This document shows, one piece after another, positions 23,066-34,790 of a stretch of 64,000 nucleotides of DNA. The position numbers and the translations under genes were made by a program. This stretch comes from Schistocerca nitens (Eukaryota; Arthropoda; Insecta; Orthoptera; Acrididae): assembly GCF_023898315.1 (NCBI RefSeq), contig NC_064621.1, positions 534,523,383 through 534,587,382 of the forward strand. The letters run 5' to 3'. Each line of letters starts with the position of its first letter. The stretch's first letter is position 1. Below the pieces are notes generated by a model, which saw only the letters and a program-made list of their open reading frames with translations, ran no database searches and was not told the origin of the DNA.

Positions 23066-24392
23066 ATGTAACACTAAACATTATTTTCTCTCATTTTTCC
23101 AGATTTTGTTACATCATTTACAAGACTTTTGCAAGTAAAGAGTCTTTTTTAAAAAGTTTCTCCTTATTTGCCTTTATGTTCCTGAAGGCAGAGATGTATC
23201 ACAGAAGCTGCAGTAAATGACTGTGGCATAACACACCTGTTCTGTGCGTTGCTCGCTTCAGCCGTACGGTACCGTAGTCCTGAAGATGATCAGCGTAAGC
23301 CGAAACTGGTCATTATTTTTAAATAAATGATTATTTGCAATCTTGATTGTTTCATTCAGTGATAATTTGCAATATATTGCTGTTTTATCTCCAACCATTT
23401 TATATACAATTATTCTGTTTTTGTTCTGGACTTTAATTAGCATAACGTCACTGTACAAACCACAATTCACAGAATCATCCAATTATTTCCTGTTTCTTCT
23501 CCTGTTTCCACAATGTTTAAGAAAACACCAACATGATTGGAATGAATGCCCAAGAAATTAACTAGCAAATAACACACATGTAGGTCTGCAGGATAAGTGA
23601 GTGATTTCGATTGCAGACCACGTTCTTCATATTTTATCTTTGGGAGGTTCAAAACATTAAGTGGATTCCACATTTTTGTGAAACCTGGAACCAGCACAAA
23701 GCTAGATGCTATTAGCAACATATACCACAAATCCACAAAGAAAATTAATTATTGCATCTTCACTGTTAACTCTCAATGACGTCACAAAGGCAACTGCTAA
23801 TTATTATGTACATTTAATGAGTGCAAATTCAAGTGCATAATAGATGTCAACAGTTGTGTCAGAGAAACTATCAATTGAAACTGAAATTCACTTTGCAAAT
23901 TATGGTCATGCTGTGCCATGTTATCCATTTACTGATGTGCCAACAACCGAGGTATGGGCCTGCTATGTTGCACTTTCACTGTGTGCTATAGCTGCAGTGA
24001 GTTGTGCATTTATCCAGTCTCCTGGCAAGCTACGAATTTCACATACTTCAACATTAAAAAAAAAAAAACTTGCAGTGTGTTGTGGCAACTAAAATTTTGA
24101 CATTGTGTTTCTTTTGGTGTACTCTTCCTTTATAAAAAATTCTAGGACAAGTTTTGATGTGTCAGATTGGACAGGTCTCTTTTCAGATTGTTGTACCATA
24201 AATGAAAATAATCTACAATGATCATAAAGAAATAAGCTCAGTTAACAACATTTTTACTGAAGACAATTAACTGTCCTACCCACTCTCAGGTTCATGCTTA
24301 ACATAGCTGAACATTTTTTGATTCTAACAACAATACTGTTATTGTATCCATTGGAATCACTGACATTTATCAGTTCTTAACAACATTTTTAA
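23066..24392. other. unassigned stretch with a PLE-type end motif
   Basis: No gene recognised. At 23278-23330 the sequence CCTGAAGATGATCAG...GCCGAAACTGG followed by TTTAAATAAA is the type of stem motif seen at ends of Penelope-like elements. The frame at 23844-24092 is open but unassigned. Confidence 0.35.
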
Positions 24393-24608
24393 TATGAAAC
24401 TTCCTGGCAGATTAAAACTGTGTGCCCGACCGAGACTCGAACTCGGGACCTTTGCCTTTCGCGGGCAAGTGCTCTACCGTGATGGTAGAGCACTTGCCCG
24501 CGAAAGGCAAAGGTCCCAAGTTCGAGTCTCGGTCAGGCACACAGTTTTAATCTGCCCCGAAGTTTCTATCAGCGCACACTCCGCTGCAGAGTGAAAATCT
24601 CATTCTGA
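24393..24608. mobile_element. fold-back tRNA-derived SINE (head-to-head pair)
   Basis: Two copies of a tRNA-derived SINE meet head to head. The left arm 24393-24478 is minus-oriented and the right arm 24484-24569 is plus-oriented, with a 5-bp loop GTGAT. The arms are almost perfect. Each includes GGTAGAGCACTTGCCCGCGA, B-box-like TTCGAGTCTC and AAACTGTGTGCC in one strand sense. Only the right copy continues into the 3' tail CAGCGCACACTCCGCTGCAG to 24608. Both are cut within the A-box region, so neither keeps a full pol III promoter. It is not a tRNA gene. Confidence 0.85.
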
Positions 24609-25636
24609 ATATTTTTAATAGTTTAAAAAGGGCGACTGGCCAAAATGGCTACTTACATAATTCACAGTCTACCAGCCATTTTCAGTGAGGATCGTATTGC
24701 TACATTACTCATGTTGGCAGCTGTTTCAATTCAAATTCTGGAATACTTACTGCATTGTTTTGGTGAAAGAATATCAAAAAATTGTGTTTAACAATTCCAT
24801 TTTAGTACCAGTAAAGCAGAGTTTTTAAACAGGGTGTTCCAAAATTCCTTCACCAAAGAAGTGGCAGTAAATATTCCAGAATTTAAACCAAGAACTGCTT
24901 CCACCATGAGCAATTTAAAAGAAGATACTCTCGGTATGGAGAAGCAACTAATGTCAGAAAGACAAGTCTTCTGGTTCAGAGTGTGTACCACTTAGATTTC
25001 TTTCAGAGTATGCTCATAAAATAGCTATATTTTTAGCAATCGTGTAGAACCACTCACCTGGCAAAAAATCCAGACCTAAAGACTAGAAAGCTGCACGGGC
25101 TACATCAATAAACAAAAAAGGAAACAGATTCACTGAATTATAGACCATATCATTAACACCAATCAGCACTATAATGTTGGAACATATACTGGATTCAAAC
25201 ATTGTAAACCACCTCAAAGAAAATGGTCTACTGCCAATTTGGGAAACAATCTTAGCCTGCTTGCAGATGATGCTATCATTTATCATCTGATTAACTCGTC
25301 ACAAGAGCAATGAAAATTACAAAATGATTTAAGTAAGATTTCTGCATGATGCAAAAAGTGACAATCAACCCTAAACAATAAAAGGTGAGGGGTCTTCCAC
25401 ATGAGTACTGAAAAAATTCCATTAAATTTCTGTTACATGATAAATCATACAACTTTACATGTTTTCAATTCAACTAAATACCTAGGGATTACAATTACGA
25501 ACTACTTAAATTGGAACCATCGCATAGAAAATGTTGTGGGGAAGGCGAACAAAGACTACATTTTACTAGCAGAACACCTAGAATACACAACAAATCTGCT
25601 AGACTGTCTACACTGTGCTTGTCTCTCCTCTTCTGG

Positions 25637-25666
25637 TGTTATGTTGTGTTATGTTATGTTATGTTA
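25637..25666. repeat. (TATGT)n short tandem repeat
   Basis: Five to six TATGT-type units, one variant, at the edge of the GC-rich insertion. Confidence 0.85.
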
Positions 25667-25825
25667 ACCGGGGACCTAGAAATGACAGAGAGGCTCCGTC
25701 CCTGCCGCACCCGCAGTGGTCCGCAACCTCACGACGACTATCACAGTCCACTTCACCCCTCCGCCGCCCCACACCGAACCCAGGGTTATTGTGCGGTTCG
25801 GCCCCTGGTGGGGGTGGGGGGTTGT
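25667..25825. repeat. GC-rich repeat insertion
   Basis: About 160 bp rich in CCGCC, CCCACACCG and GGTTCGGCCCC, in sharp contrast to the AT-rich surroundings. It interrupts a CR1 copy immediately after a TATGT repeat. It looks like a 5' fragment of another retroelement, but I cannot name the family with certainty. Confidence 0.55.
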
Positions 25826-26275
25826 GAACAGTGAAATTAAAGAACTATGAAATACAACTGTGCAACTGTCGCCTACGTCATTTACAGTAGTCAGTGTTGA
25901 ACTTCCACCCCCTATTTTTCAGCCAGTATAACAATGCAGTACATTGACACCAAGGATCATTAATGAGATAGTAAAGCAGGTGAACGTCACAAAATGAAGG
26001 TGTTTTTCGTTACACTAAGAACTATACACAAAATTTCAATAATCAAATTTCTCCTCTGAATGTCAAAATATTTTGTTGATTCTCTTTTACATAGGGAGAA
26101 ATGACCATCATGATAAAATAAGAGAAATCAGAGCTTGCACAGAAGTGTTTACTTGTTCATTTTTCTTACACGCTATTTGAGAGTGGAACGGTCCAGAAGT
26201 AGTCTGAAAGTGTTTCTATGAAATCTCTGCCATGCCTTTAAACGTGAATTGCAGAGTATTCATGTACATTTTATT

Positions 26276-27145
26276 ACTCACACATATAGTCAAAACATTA
26301 AACAACAAGACTCCTTAACAATATGCATAATTATTTAGTAGCATATCACACCATCATAATTAGGGGGACAAAAAAAGGTCCAGTGAAGCCATGTTCGCCA
26401 GTCTTTGCCCATTATTAATAATGTGAGATAATCATCTTATGCATCACATTGTATTTATCATGTGGCTTGTTATAAGTGTACAAACATGGGTTGCTTTCCA
26501 ATAAGAAAGGAAGCCACAACAATAGTGAGTTAAGACTTCAAAATTTCAAGGCATCATTCATATCACAGAAGGTAACTCAAGTATAAAACAAGGCAATATT
26601 TGTATTATAATCCAAAACGTTAATTTTTTTTTTGTAATGTAAAACAATTTGTAAAGTTATTAGTAAGTTTTGTTCCATAAAAAATAAGGCAATATAGTTT
26701 CAGAACCAAGTTCATAGTCTGAATTTTAACTTCCCTACAATGACAATCACCATACTCAGAAAGACTTGAGCACCATCTTTCCTTTCATTTGCTGCCTGCT
26801 ATTCGGTTCCTAAATTCTGAGTACTTTCACTTCCCTTACAATCCTTTATTACACTTTCAATTCTGTATCCTCCTCCTTTTTTCCTCTTAACTGCTTTCAT
26901 AAACATGGGACACCATTTATTTTGTACAATAAAGTCATTCTTATCTGAACTTTCGTAAGTTTACATGACTGTACCTTTTTTCCCCATCTACTTCAGACGA
27001 TAAGAGATTTTTTTATGGATTATGAACATATTCTTAAGAGCTGATAACTAGTCCTTCATAAAAAGATAACACTAAATACCCGTTTTTTATGTCACAATAT
27101 ATTCCTTCAACACACTTTCATTTATTTAATCATAATACTACTTAC
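26276..27145. other. AT-rich intron sequence
   Basis: No feature recognised between the CR1 tail and the 64-bp exon. Confidence 0.4.
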
Positions 27146-27209
27146 CAGTTTTATATCACCCAATTTAGCTGCCTTTAGGATCCCCTCTGTTGTTTTTTCC
27201 AGCAGATTG
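27146..27209 (-). CDS. rdgA: 64-bp exon of type IV diacylglycerol kinase, start of ankyrin region
   Basis: Acceptor TTTGTTTCATGTTTCAG precedes 27209 and donor GTAAGTAG follows 27146; both are strong. The exon supplies one base to complete a split codon and then 21 codons reading NLLEKTTEGILKAAKLGDIKL, ending on a codon boundary. This continues directly into LKNLHSQGYSLL of the 9138-9295 exon, giving an A..GD...L..LH..G..L ankyrin start. The upstream exon at 63551-63820 ends with the two matching bases (AG), making a serine codon. Found from splice signals and phase, since it is too short for ORF calling. Confidence 0.82.
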
Positions 27210-27690
27210 CTGAAACATGAAACAAACACTTAAACCAAAGCAAAAAAAATCTATATTTACTTGCATAAGATTCTTAATCAACCACACTTTTAATGAATAC
27301 TCAAAGTCTGAGAATGACCTTGTAAATTACCTAAATAATAAAAATTGTAATAGACATGAAAGTACAGCACATTAAAATTTTATTATTTTATTACTGAGAG
27401 TAACTTTTAAAAATTGTTCACGTTTATTTGATTGCTTTAGAACTTTCCACTGTCAAGAAGCAAGCTTCAACTTTCTTTCCTGGGATACCATAAACATGAC
27501 AAGTGTCAATTTACTCACTATTTTATTTTATTTCAATACTTTATTTAAATGACAAAAAGAAAAGCAAAGAAAATAATTATATAATAGTTTTCCATTATAC
27601 ACCAAATTTTGAGAGTGCTGAATGTAATGCTTAGCTGCATCCAATTATTTACTTTTTCTAAAGTGAGAAAAAGAAAATTTCAACAATGTA
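27210..27690. other. AT-rich intron sequence
   Basis: Upstream flank of the 64-bp exon, including its polypyrimidine tract; nothing else seen. Confidence 0.4.
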
Positions 27691-27930
27691 AGGAAAAGAT
27701 AGATTGCTACTTCCTATAAAGATAACATATTAAAAGACACTTACACATTAGCTTTTGGCCACAGCCTTCATCATAAAAACAAAGAGGAACACATGCACAC
27801 ATAAGCCCCAACAAACAAGCACACTCCACACCCACAGCTGTGACTGAAAGCTAATGTGTAATGTCTTTTAATTGTGACTGTCTGCAACTTAAAGGGTCAT
27901 CTTTATGGTAAATTGCAATCTACCTTTCCC
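27691..27930. repeat. fold-back pair of PLE-type terminal repeats
   Basis: Left arm 27691-27765 (GAAAAGATAGATTGCTAC ... TTACACATTAGC) and right arm 27843-27930 are inverted copies. The right arm has an extra block (GTTGCAGACAG in minus sense) missing from the left. The loop contains a CTTCATCA...GGCC motif and C/A-rich text. Sequence and setting fit PLE pseudo-LTR ends. Confidence 0.6.
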
Positions 27931-28289
27931 TTAAATTGTTGATATTCCAACCTGGTGTTTCCACTGTTTGAAAAGAAAAGTTCTAAATTACTTGAAAGTT
28001 TCAAATCTTCCTTATTTTTGTTCCACAGAAAAATGATGTGAATATTCAATCCATGATTATAACCATAATGGAAATTCCTGGATGGAGCAATATGTAAAAT
28101 AGGGAAAGGCAACCATTCACCTACAGCAGATCCCTGCATGGAGCACAGAAGCATGTAACAGAAAACAGCATTCCCAGTAGCTTTCAAGCACTATCCCTAT
28201 TTCTAGCAAAAGTAAATATTTTCACCCACACACAACCGTACAGACACCCAAAAGCACACTTCGGCAGCCACAGCAGAACTGATTATTGA

Positions 28290-28720
28290 AAGTAATTGCC
28301 TGCACTGATGGAAGTGGGGTGGGGATAGTGATGGATGCAAGGAGGAGGTAGCAGGGTAAAGTCAAGTCTTTGGACAGATGACTGCAGGCACACATCAAGA
28401 TGAGAGGAGTACAGGGGGCAGAACAAAACAAGAGGTAGGAAGGAGGAGGTGGAGGGGGGAGGGCTAAGGAGGGGAAAAAAGAGTAAGGTGAAGATGAGAA
28501 GTAAGAGGGAGGTGAGAGAGAGAGAAAGGAGAGGTGTTTCAAAGAGGGGAGGAAGAGAGAGGGAGGGGGGGGGCAATGTCCACATGGTAGGAGACGGAAG
28601 AGTGGTGGGAGGAGGCAGAGCATGACCTGGATGGATATGGAGTGGTAAAGACAGAAGACGGAAGGGAAAGGTAAGGTGAGACAGTGGGGAATATGCTAGT
28701 GGGGATTTAGGCCAGGGGGA
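28290..28720. repeat. purine-rich (GGA/GA) low-complexity tract
   Basis: Long G+A-rich plus strand, with GGAGGAGG and GAGAGAGAG runs and a G run at about 28562-28572. It gives reverse-strand frames of P, L and S only; these are not genes. Similar low-complexity text accompanies PLE remnants at 1900-2200. Confidence 0.8.
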
Positions 28721-30041
28721 TTGCAAAAATGCCAGATATGCTGAGATATCCTGCACTCTCACAATCACCCTGCCCTAAACCTCTCACTCTTCCTACAGCT
28801 CTTTTAACTCTACTCTCTGTACTCTCTTCTCATTGTTGTGCAGCTATGGAGTCACTGGTCTCGAGATCTGCCTCTTTCCTCCTCACACCTTCTTGCAAAC
28901 TTGCCTAAACTCTCTCCATCTCCATCACCTCAGGTAACTGCTTTCAATACTCAAGCATCAATAATTAGTTTTGTCCTGGACATGGTAGGGTGTATTTGGG
29001 TGTCGATGTGAATGTGTGTACTTTACCCAGAAAAAGAGCTAGTGCTCGAAAGCTAGTGTGCAAATGCTGTTTTATGTTACGTTTTCTGTCTCCACTCTTC
29101 GATCCGCTATAGATGATTGGTTGCCTTTCCCTTATTTTATGGACAACTCACATCCAGTCTCTTCTGATCAACTGTTTTCACACAAATGCCTAAAAAGTAT
29201 TTTAAATTTAAGTACATTGCTTTCAATGAAGATAATAGCTTCCTGAAATGTTCAAACATGAAACATGAGTCAGTATTGCAATAATCAATAATGGACAAAA
29301 AAAAAGGCATTCACTTTAATAGTGAACACCCGTTAGCAACTAATGAATGACTGAAATAACATAAATCAAACTACATATCTACAGAACTGAAGAGTCTTCC
29401 TTGAGGGATTAAAACACAAGAAGGAAGATGTGGAAGACTGGGAAAAATGATGGAGACTAACTAAAGAAAAATCACATCAAGCAGAAGTCTAGATAAAACT
29501 AACAGTTCACCATTAACTTACACAGTAGAAAACAGATCTAGTGGGACTGAGAAGCAGCACATAACATTCAAACATAGAAAACATACTGTTTGAGCAAAGG
29601 GCAACAATGAAGGTCAAAATCAGAGCCATACTCAGCTAAGTGAACAATGAGTTCTGAACAGAACAATGCAGTCACAATAACAATGTTCTCCACAGCTGTT
29701 ACAAGTCATATGAAAGGCAATTTGTTTTTGTCCACCACACTTACTCTTTTGTATTTTTTCCCCATTTTGCCACAACTTATAAATTTCATGTACATCTTTA
29801 ATGAGCAATCTTTATCACAATAGATGACGCACTTCTGGTGACATACCTTCCTTGCACTATGATGTTATATATTTGTAACAACTTATGAATACTTCTGGAG
29901 TAAAGGAGACTATTCACAGACCAACACAAACTTTCTGAGTCATCAACAGGCACACTGAAAAGAATTAAAATTATGCTAGCTTTGAGAAGAAATACTTTAA
30001 TGAGCTAGAGTATTAATAGTTATGTGCATGCTTGTGATCAG
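28721..30041. other. PLE-associated and unassigned intron sequence
   Basis: 28740-29150 has C/T-rich text ending near CGAAAGCTAGTGTGCAAATG, resembling a PLE end; the rest shows no feature. Confidence 0.35.
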
Positions 30042-30061
30042 CCCCCCCCCCCCCCCCCCCC
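30042..30061. repeat. poly(C) run
   Basis: Twenty consecutive C followed by GCACGCACACAC. Confidence 0.95.
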
Positions 30062-30089
30062 GCACGCACACACTGTACAAAATATGAGC

Positions 30090-30640
30090 CCTATTCCACT
30101 CTCAATACCACCCCTTGCCACAAGAATCATACACGAGAGTAAGATCCTGATGCAAGGCCTGTTTGATCTATCTATCCAACACATCCTACTCCAGTCCTTT
30201 CACAGGCTTATCCTATTCTTTCAGAGGCAGGACCATCAATGAATGCAGCCACATCATATACCAGCTCTGCTGCAATTTCTCCACAGTGTTTTATGTGAGC
30301 ATGGCCACCAACCAGCTGTGCACCAAAATAAATGGCCACGCCAAAGTGTTGGGAAGAAAAGAGCTGACCACTCAGTGGCACACTGTTGAGAACAGTATGC
30401 TAGAATTCAATGGCTGCATCACAATCCGTGCAACCGAATTCTTCCATTTAGCATCAGCTTTTCTGAACTACAAAGATGTAATTTGTAACACACCCTTCTC
30501 TCCCATAATCATCATGGCCTCAATCCCTCCTAACCCAATGCACCCATGCCCTCAACCAAACAGTTTCCCCTTCATCTGCCCTGTCAGACCTTCCCAATCC
30601 ACACCTCTACGTCATCTTCATTAAGGGCACCACATAACTC
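30090..30640 (+). mobile_element. PLE GIY-YIG fragment (copy C)
   Basis: Plus-strand frame 30163-30624 contains SFRGRTINECSHIIYQLCCN, TVFYVSMATNQLCTKINGHA and WHTVENSMLEFNGCITI. It aligns by eye with the GIY-YIG regions of the other PLE pieces (HVVYKLSCNHCAAFFVGTT...NGH). The second Cys and the Gly of the Y-V-G motif are changed (YVSM), so it is not functional. It lies in the opposite orientation to the PLE copy at 31.2-33.3 kb. Confidence 0.68.
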
Positions 30641-31674
30641 AGTGGCTTCAGGGCCCATGTGTCGCATATCCAGCCAGTGCACCTGCCACCCCCTCCCTCC
30701 CGTGTTCCTATCCTGCACACCTGATGCCTCCCTCCTAGCCCCTTATTACACATCCCCAACTCCTCCACCTGCCAAATTGCACTTCCAACATAGTGTTTCC
30801 AGCCAGCACAATGTATTTATCCTCTAACTTTTTAAAAGATTTCTTCTGAAAGCCAGAATAATTCCCAATGTTCCTGTTATTCAGTAGGTAGTCTTCTTTA
30901 CTCCTAAAGTACTTTTGTTCCACCAGAACTTTCCTTACCATATTTTTATTTGAAGTCATTTTATGTGATCTTCTGATCATAATATTGTTGAAATTTTACA
31001 TAATAACTGTACCACTCTGATGATCGTGGTCTCATTTTAATGCAAGCACCCTCTAACATGTGACTGATAGTTACAACTATTAGCAAAGTGAAATATAGAA
31101 ATTCTGTACAGGATTTTTGGTGGATAAAAATACAGTGCAATTTATTCTGAAAACATAATGTAATTCAATGGATAAAAATTCTACTCACCAAGCGGCAACA
31201 GGTAAACCTACATATAAAAGGTATTACATATGCAAGCTTCCAGAGCCAGTGGCTCCTTCTTCTGTCAGAAGGGTTGAGGGGGAAGGAAGAGGGATGGAGG
31301 AAAAGGACTGATGAGGTTTAGAAAAAAAGACAGAATTTGGAAAAGTCATCTAGAACCTGAGGTCAGGAGAGATTTGCCACACAGGATGAGAAGGAAAGGC
31401 TGATTTTGGGGACTGCACCAGGCGAGATTTGAAAACCTGAGAGCTTAAAGGTGGAAGAATGGGTCATACGCAGGACAGACATTACTACTAAAACATCATG
31501 CACGAGTTAATAAGAGTGAAAAGCTAATTTCATTGTCTGTGATAGAGGTGGGAGGAGGACGGCAAAATATAGACAGGTCAGAAAATGAAAGATGCAGAAA
31601 ACTAAAACAGAGTGCAGACAGGAATAATTACTGAGAAGAAATGCTGAAACCAAAGAAATTAGTGTAAATTAAGG

Positions 31675-32067
31675 TCAAATGGGTGGAAAGTACCTGGAAC
31701 ATGTTGTAGCACCAGTTCCCACCTGCAGAGTTCTGAGAAACTGATGTGTGGAGGGAAGAATCCAGATTGCACGTGTGATGAAACAGGCACCAAGGTCATG
31801 ACTGTCATGTTGCAGTGCAGTGTGTGTTGCCAGTATACACCCTCTGCCTATGACCATTCAATCCTAACTGATAACTTGGTGGTAGTCATGCCTATGTAAA
31901 AGGCTGAACATAACAGCTGGTATATGACGTGTCGTTTCACAGGTGGCTCTCCTTTTGATAGTGTATGTTGTGCCAGTTACAGGAACGGTATAGGTGGTGG
32001 CAGGAATGTGTATAGGGCACGTCTTGCAGCAAGGACGCCATAGGGTATAGAGCATAGGATTTGACAC
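31675..32067 (-). pseudogene. PLE linker and GIY-YIG region, copy B
   Basis: Reverse-strand frame 31864-32067 has a Cys linker WRPCCKTCPIHIPA followed by TYTIKRRATCETTRH and the start of a nuclease core (a shifted frame continues). Frame 31675-31857 carries the C-terminal text ACFITRAIWILPSTHQFL. Both match the PLE C-terminus. Broken by frameshifts. Confidence 0.68.
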
Positions 32068-32143
32068 GAATATTGCAGAGATTGTGAGGGCAGCAAAAAG
32101 CTATTCTAGGTCTGGTGGGTAAAATCTCAAGACAGAATGGACC

Positions 32144-33340
32144 TCATTTCAAGGCTTGTTTTTTAGGAAGCCATGGCCTTGTTGAAGTAGCTAGATTAAT
32201 ACTGTCAAGACCAGGATAATACCGGGTGACAAATGGTGTGCCCTTAAGTTGTTTTCTGGAGGTATCACCAGTACCAGGAGTGGCTGTGATGGCCCAGGAA
32301 ATCTGCTTTTGAACTAGGCTGGCGGGATAATTATGCACACTGAAGGCTGAGGTGATAATGATTGTATATTGCTGTAAGAGTCTGCATCTGAACAAATGTG
32401 TTTGCCCCAAATGCCAAGGTTGTAAGGGAGGGAAGTTTAACATGGTCAGGATGGCAACTGTCAAAATGTAAGTAGTGTTGTTTGTCAGTAGATTTAATGG
32501 GGATGGAAGTGCGTAGCTGGCCTTCGGTGAGGATGATATCAACATCAACAAAAGTGGCATGGGATTCGGAACAGGACCAAGTGAAATTTAATTGGGATAA
32601 TGCATTTAGAGATTCCAGGAACTGTAACAAGTCAGCCTCACCATGAGTCCATATGGTAAAGATGTCATCAATGAATCTAAGCCAAACTGTCGGTTGAAGG
32701 CTTATGGATCCCAGAAAAGCCCCCTCCAAGCGACCAATGAAAAGGTTGGCACATCAAGAAGTCATCCTGGTTCCCATGGCTGTACCCCTGATCTGTTTGT
32801 ATGTCTGCCCCTCAAAGGTGAAGTAGTCATTGGTAAGTAACAGTTGATTGTGTGAGCACGAAGGATATCATAGGTTTGGAATCAGGAGGGTGCTGACTGA
32901 GGAAATATTCAGCAGCAGACAGACCATGTATATATTGGGAAAGTTGGTATAGAGGGAGTTGGCAAGAATGGCGACAAGCAATTTTGGTGTAGGAGTGGGG
33001 CAGGCAAGGATTTCAGATGATCTGGGAAATAATTGGTATCTTTAATATAGGAGGGAAGAGAGCTGCACGTGTTTACCAACTAAGGCACCAACTATGGGAT
33101 GGCCAGGATGACCGGGTTTATGGATCTTATAAAGAAGGTAAAAGGTGTGGGTGTGTCATTTGGGTGAGGTAAGAAGTTGTATGGATTGAGATGTTGGTCC
33201 TTCTAAGTGGCCTGAGGTTTTAAGAATGGACTGTAGGTCAGTTTCAATCACAGGGATGGGATCTTGATGGCAGATGATGTACGTAGAGGTGTCAGACAGC
33301 TGGAATAGACCTTCATTTACATACTCTTGTCAGTCAAATA
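32144..33340 (-). pseudogene. PLE reverse transcriptase, copy B
   Basis: Motifs in order: HTFYLLYKIHKPGHPGHPIV near 33100-33160 (the PLE K-I-H-K-P-G signature), NSLYTNFPN near 32940, EGQTYKQIRGTAMGT near 32780-32820, catalytic WLRFIDDIFTIWTHGEADLL at 32630-32690, then FTWSCSESHATFVDVDI and FDSCHPDHVKL to about 32440. The RT core Asp pair is present, but stops (for example TS*CANLF) and frame changes inactivate it. Confidence 0.82.
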
Positions 33341-34430
33341 CCACAGTGGCATTGTAGTACAATAGTAGAAGGGATCTACGATTATGATAGACCAATCCAA
33401 TCTATCCAGTTACATTATGTTTTCAAAAACTGCTTATTTTCATTGGTAAAATTTATTCTGTAATAAAAAAAGAAAATGGAATGAGAACGAAAAAGCAGAA
33501 GAAGAAATATCTCGAAAAACAAAGAAATGAGAGAATACAGGGTGAGACATAAAAAGCTGAATGGAAGTAACGCAGATGACAGGAGACAGTATCATAAGGA
33601 GGGAAGAAAATAAGATACCCAAAAATTCTCCCATCTGTTAAGGCTTCCTCAAATCTTAACAACTGAACATTTCCTATTCAATAATTGCAATTTTCCATTT
33701 TCCATATTTCTTTTTTGCTTGTCTGTTCCATTCACAGCTGTCTTGATCTTAAATCCACTAACATAATTTATTTATTTGACTGCATTACATCAGCTCACAA
33801 GTGCTCAGTGTAATGAGTCTGTGCCATACATAGTGTTTTTGTGTCAAGGTGTGGAGATAGTGTCCAGTACACACCTTCATCAACTATTGCAATACACTCT
33901 CTATAACACTGTTATATGTTTCACAACAGTGGCTCTATTTATCCCTTAATTTAAGTGGTAATTTGTCAATCATCATGGCAATTAGGTAAATGACTACTAT
34001 TTTTTATCACTTACTCTTTTGTGGAAGATCAGTCTTTGTACAACAAAGGTGGAACAACACAGTTTACAAAAAGGGCATGCCATGATAGCACAGGGAAAAA
34101 AATAATTTAGATATTTTCTGGTTTCCAGATATGGTATTTGTCATCCACAAAAAAAAAAAAAAAAAGGAAAAAATTTTCAAGAGATATCGAAAGAGAACAC
34201 AGAGATAGGAGAAAATGCTATATTTTCAAATCAGAAGAAAGACAAACTGTAACGTGGTGGTGGGAATCTACTTGTAAATTCAGTAGGGCACTTCAACAGA
34301 CAGGATTCAGATTCCTCAGATACTAATACTTTCTACTAGCATTAACTACTCACAATTTATCATGAAGGAACTGAGATTAGTCATTTGATATCCAGTGGGA
34401 AAGCAAGACATCTTGGATACACATAAATCC
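33341..34430. other. unassigned intron sequence
   Basis: AT-rich with an A run at about 34147-34164. Nothing recognised. Confidence 0.4.
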
Positions 34431-34439
34431 TTCAACACA

Positions 34440-34790
34440 ATTATACAATCTGTTATACTTACCTTTGTTTTCATATATTTATATTTTTCACCATGTACAG
34501 CTTTTATCCCCATCAACCATTTGACATACACAGCATCATAAATGCCTCTTCCAGACTTTCCACATATTATGATTTTCAGCTATATACATGTTTTCTGATG
34601 TCATCTACCCACTTTTCTTTAGGTGTTCATCTCAACCTTTACTTATCCATTGGACTTAGTGCAAAGAACAGCCTTGGCTCATACACCATCCATTTGTCTG
34701 GCTACATGTTCCAGCCATCTCCATTTTACTTTTACTACTGTCACAACTATCTCTTCCATTCCAGTAAGCTCCCTGAGATATTAGTTTGTT
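34440..34790 (-). mobile_element. C-terminal remnant of an endonuclease-RT LINE (RTE-like)
   Basis: Reverse-strand text KVKWRWLEHVARQMDG near 34710-34755, then KEKWVDDIRKHV near 34590-34625 and ESLEEAFMMLC near 34535-34565. It follows the familiar tail K.RW.GHV.R...., RW.DDI......, W.SL.EAF of insect RTE-like retrotransposons. The frame shifts between blocks. Confidence 0.58.

Larger units (their letters stand above)
25080..26275 (+). mobile_element. CR1-like LINE 3' part, split by a GC-rich insertion
   Basis: Plus-strand text NLGNNLSLLADDAIIYHLI near 25230-25290 is the RT catalytic A-D-D box. It is followed by STKYLGITITNYLNWNHRIE and VVGKANKDY (25401-25620). After an insertion at about 25637-25825 the 3' region resumes, with EIREIRACTEVF near 26120-26150 and AI.EWNG near 26170-26195. 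Same family as the CR1 host copy at 49.2-55.5 kb. Stops in several places; inactive. Confidence 0.78.
31150..33340 (-). mobile_element. Penelope-like element, best preserved copy (copy B)
   Basis: Runs on the minus strand from RT at high coordinates to GIY-YIG at low coordinates. Sub-parts are listed separately. The 3' side ends around 31150-31260 near CTACTCACCAAGCGG, a motif shared with PLE terminal repeats. Same family as copy A at 1-1010, in which the order of motifs and much DNA sequence matches. Stops and frameshifts are present. Confidence 0.8.

Noticed and set aside
23844..24092. 82-residue plus-strand frame with a hydrophobic segment
   Set aside because: No recognised homology and it runs into a poly(A) stretch; chance frame or old repeat.
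24420..24540. tRNA gene
   Set aside because: Both tRNA-like halves are cut in the A box and continue into SINE body; no complete cloverleaf.
28222..28768. Reverse-strand frames of 133 and 161 residues
   Set aside because: Composed almost only of P, L, S and T from a purine-rich low-complexity tract.
34463..34579. 39-codon reverse-strand exon candidate with AG acceptor and GTAAGT donor
   Set aside because: Phase 0/0 does not fit the DGK junction (phase 2), the acceptor has no polypyrimidine tract, and neighbouring frames show an RTE-like LINE tail (KWRW..HVAR, KWVDDI).
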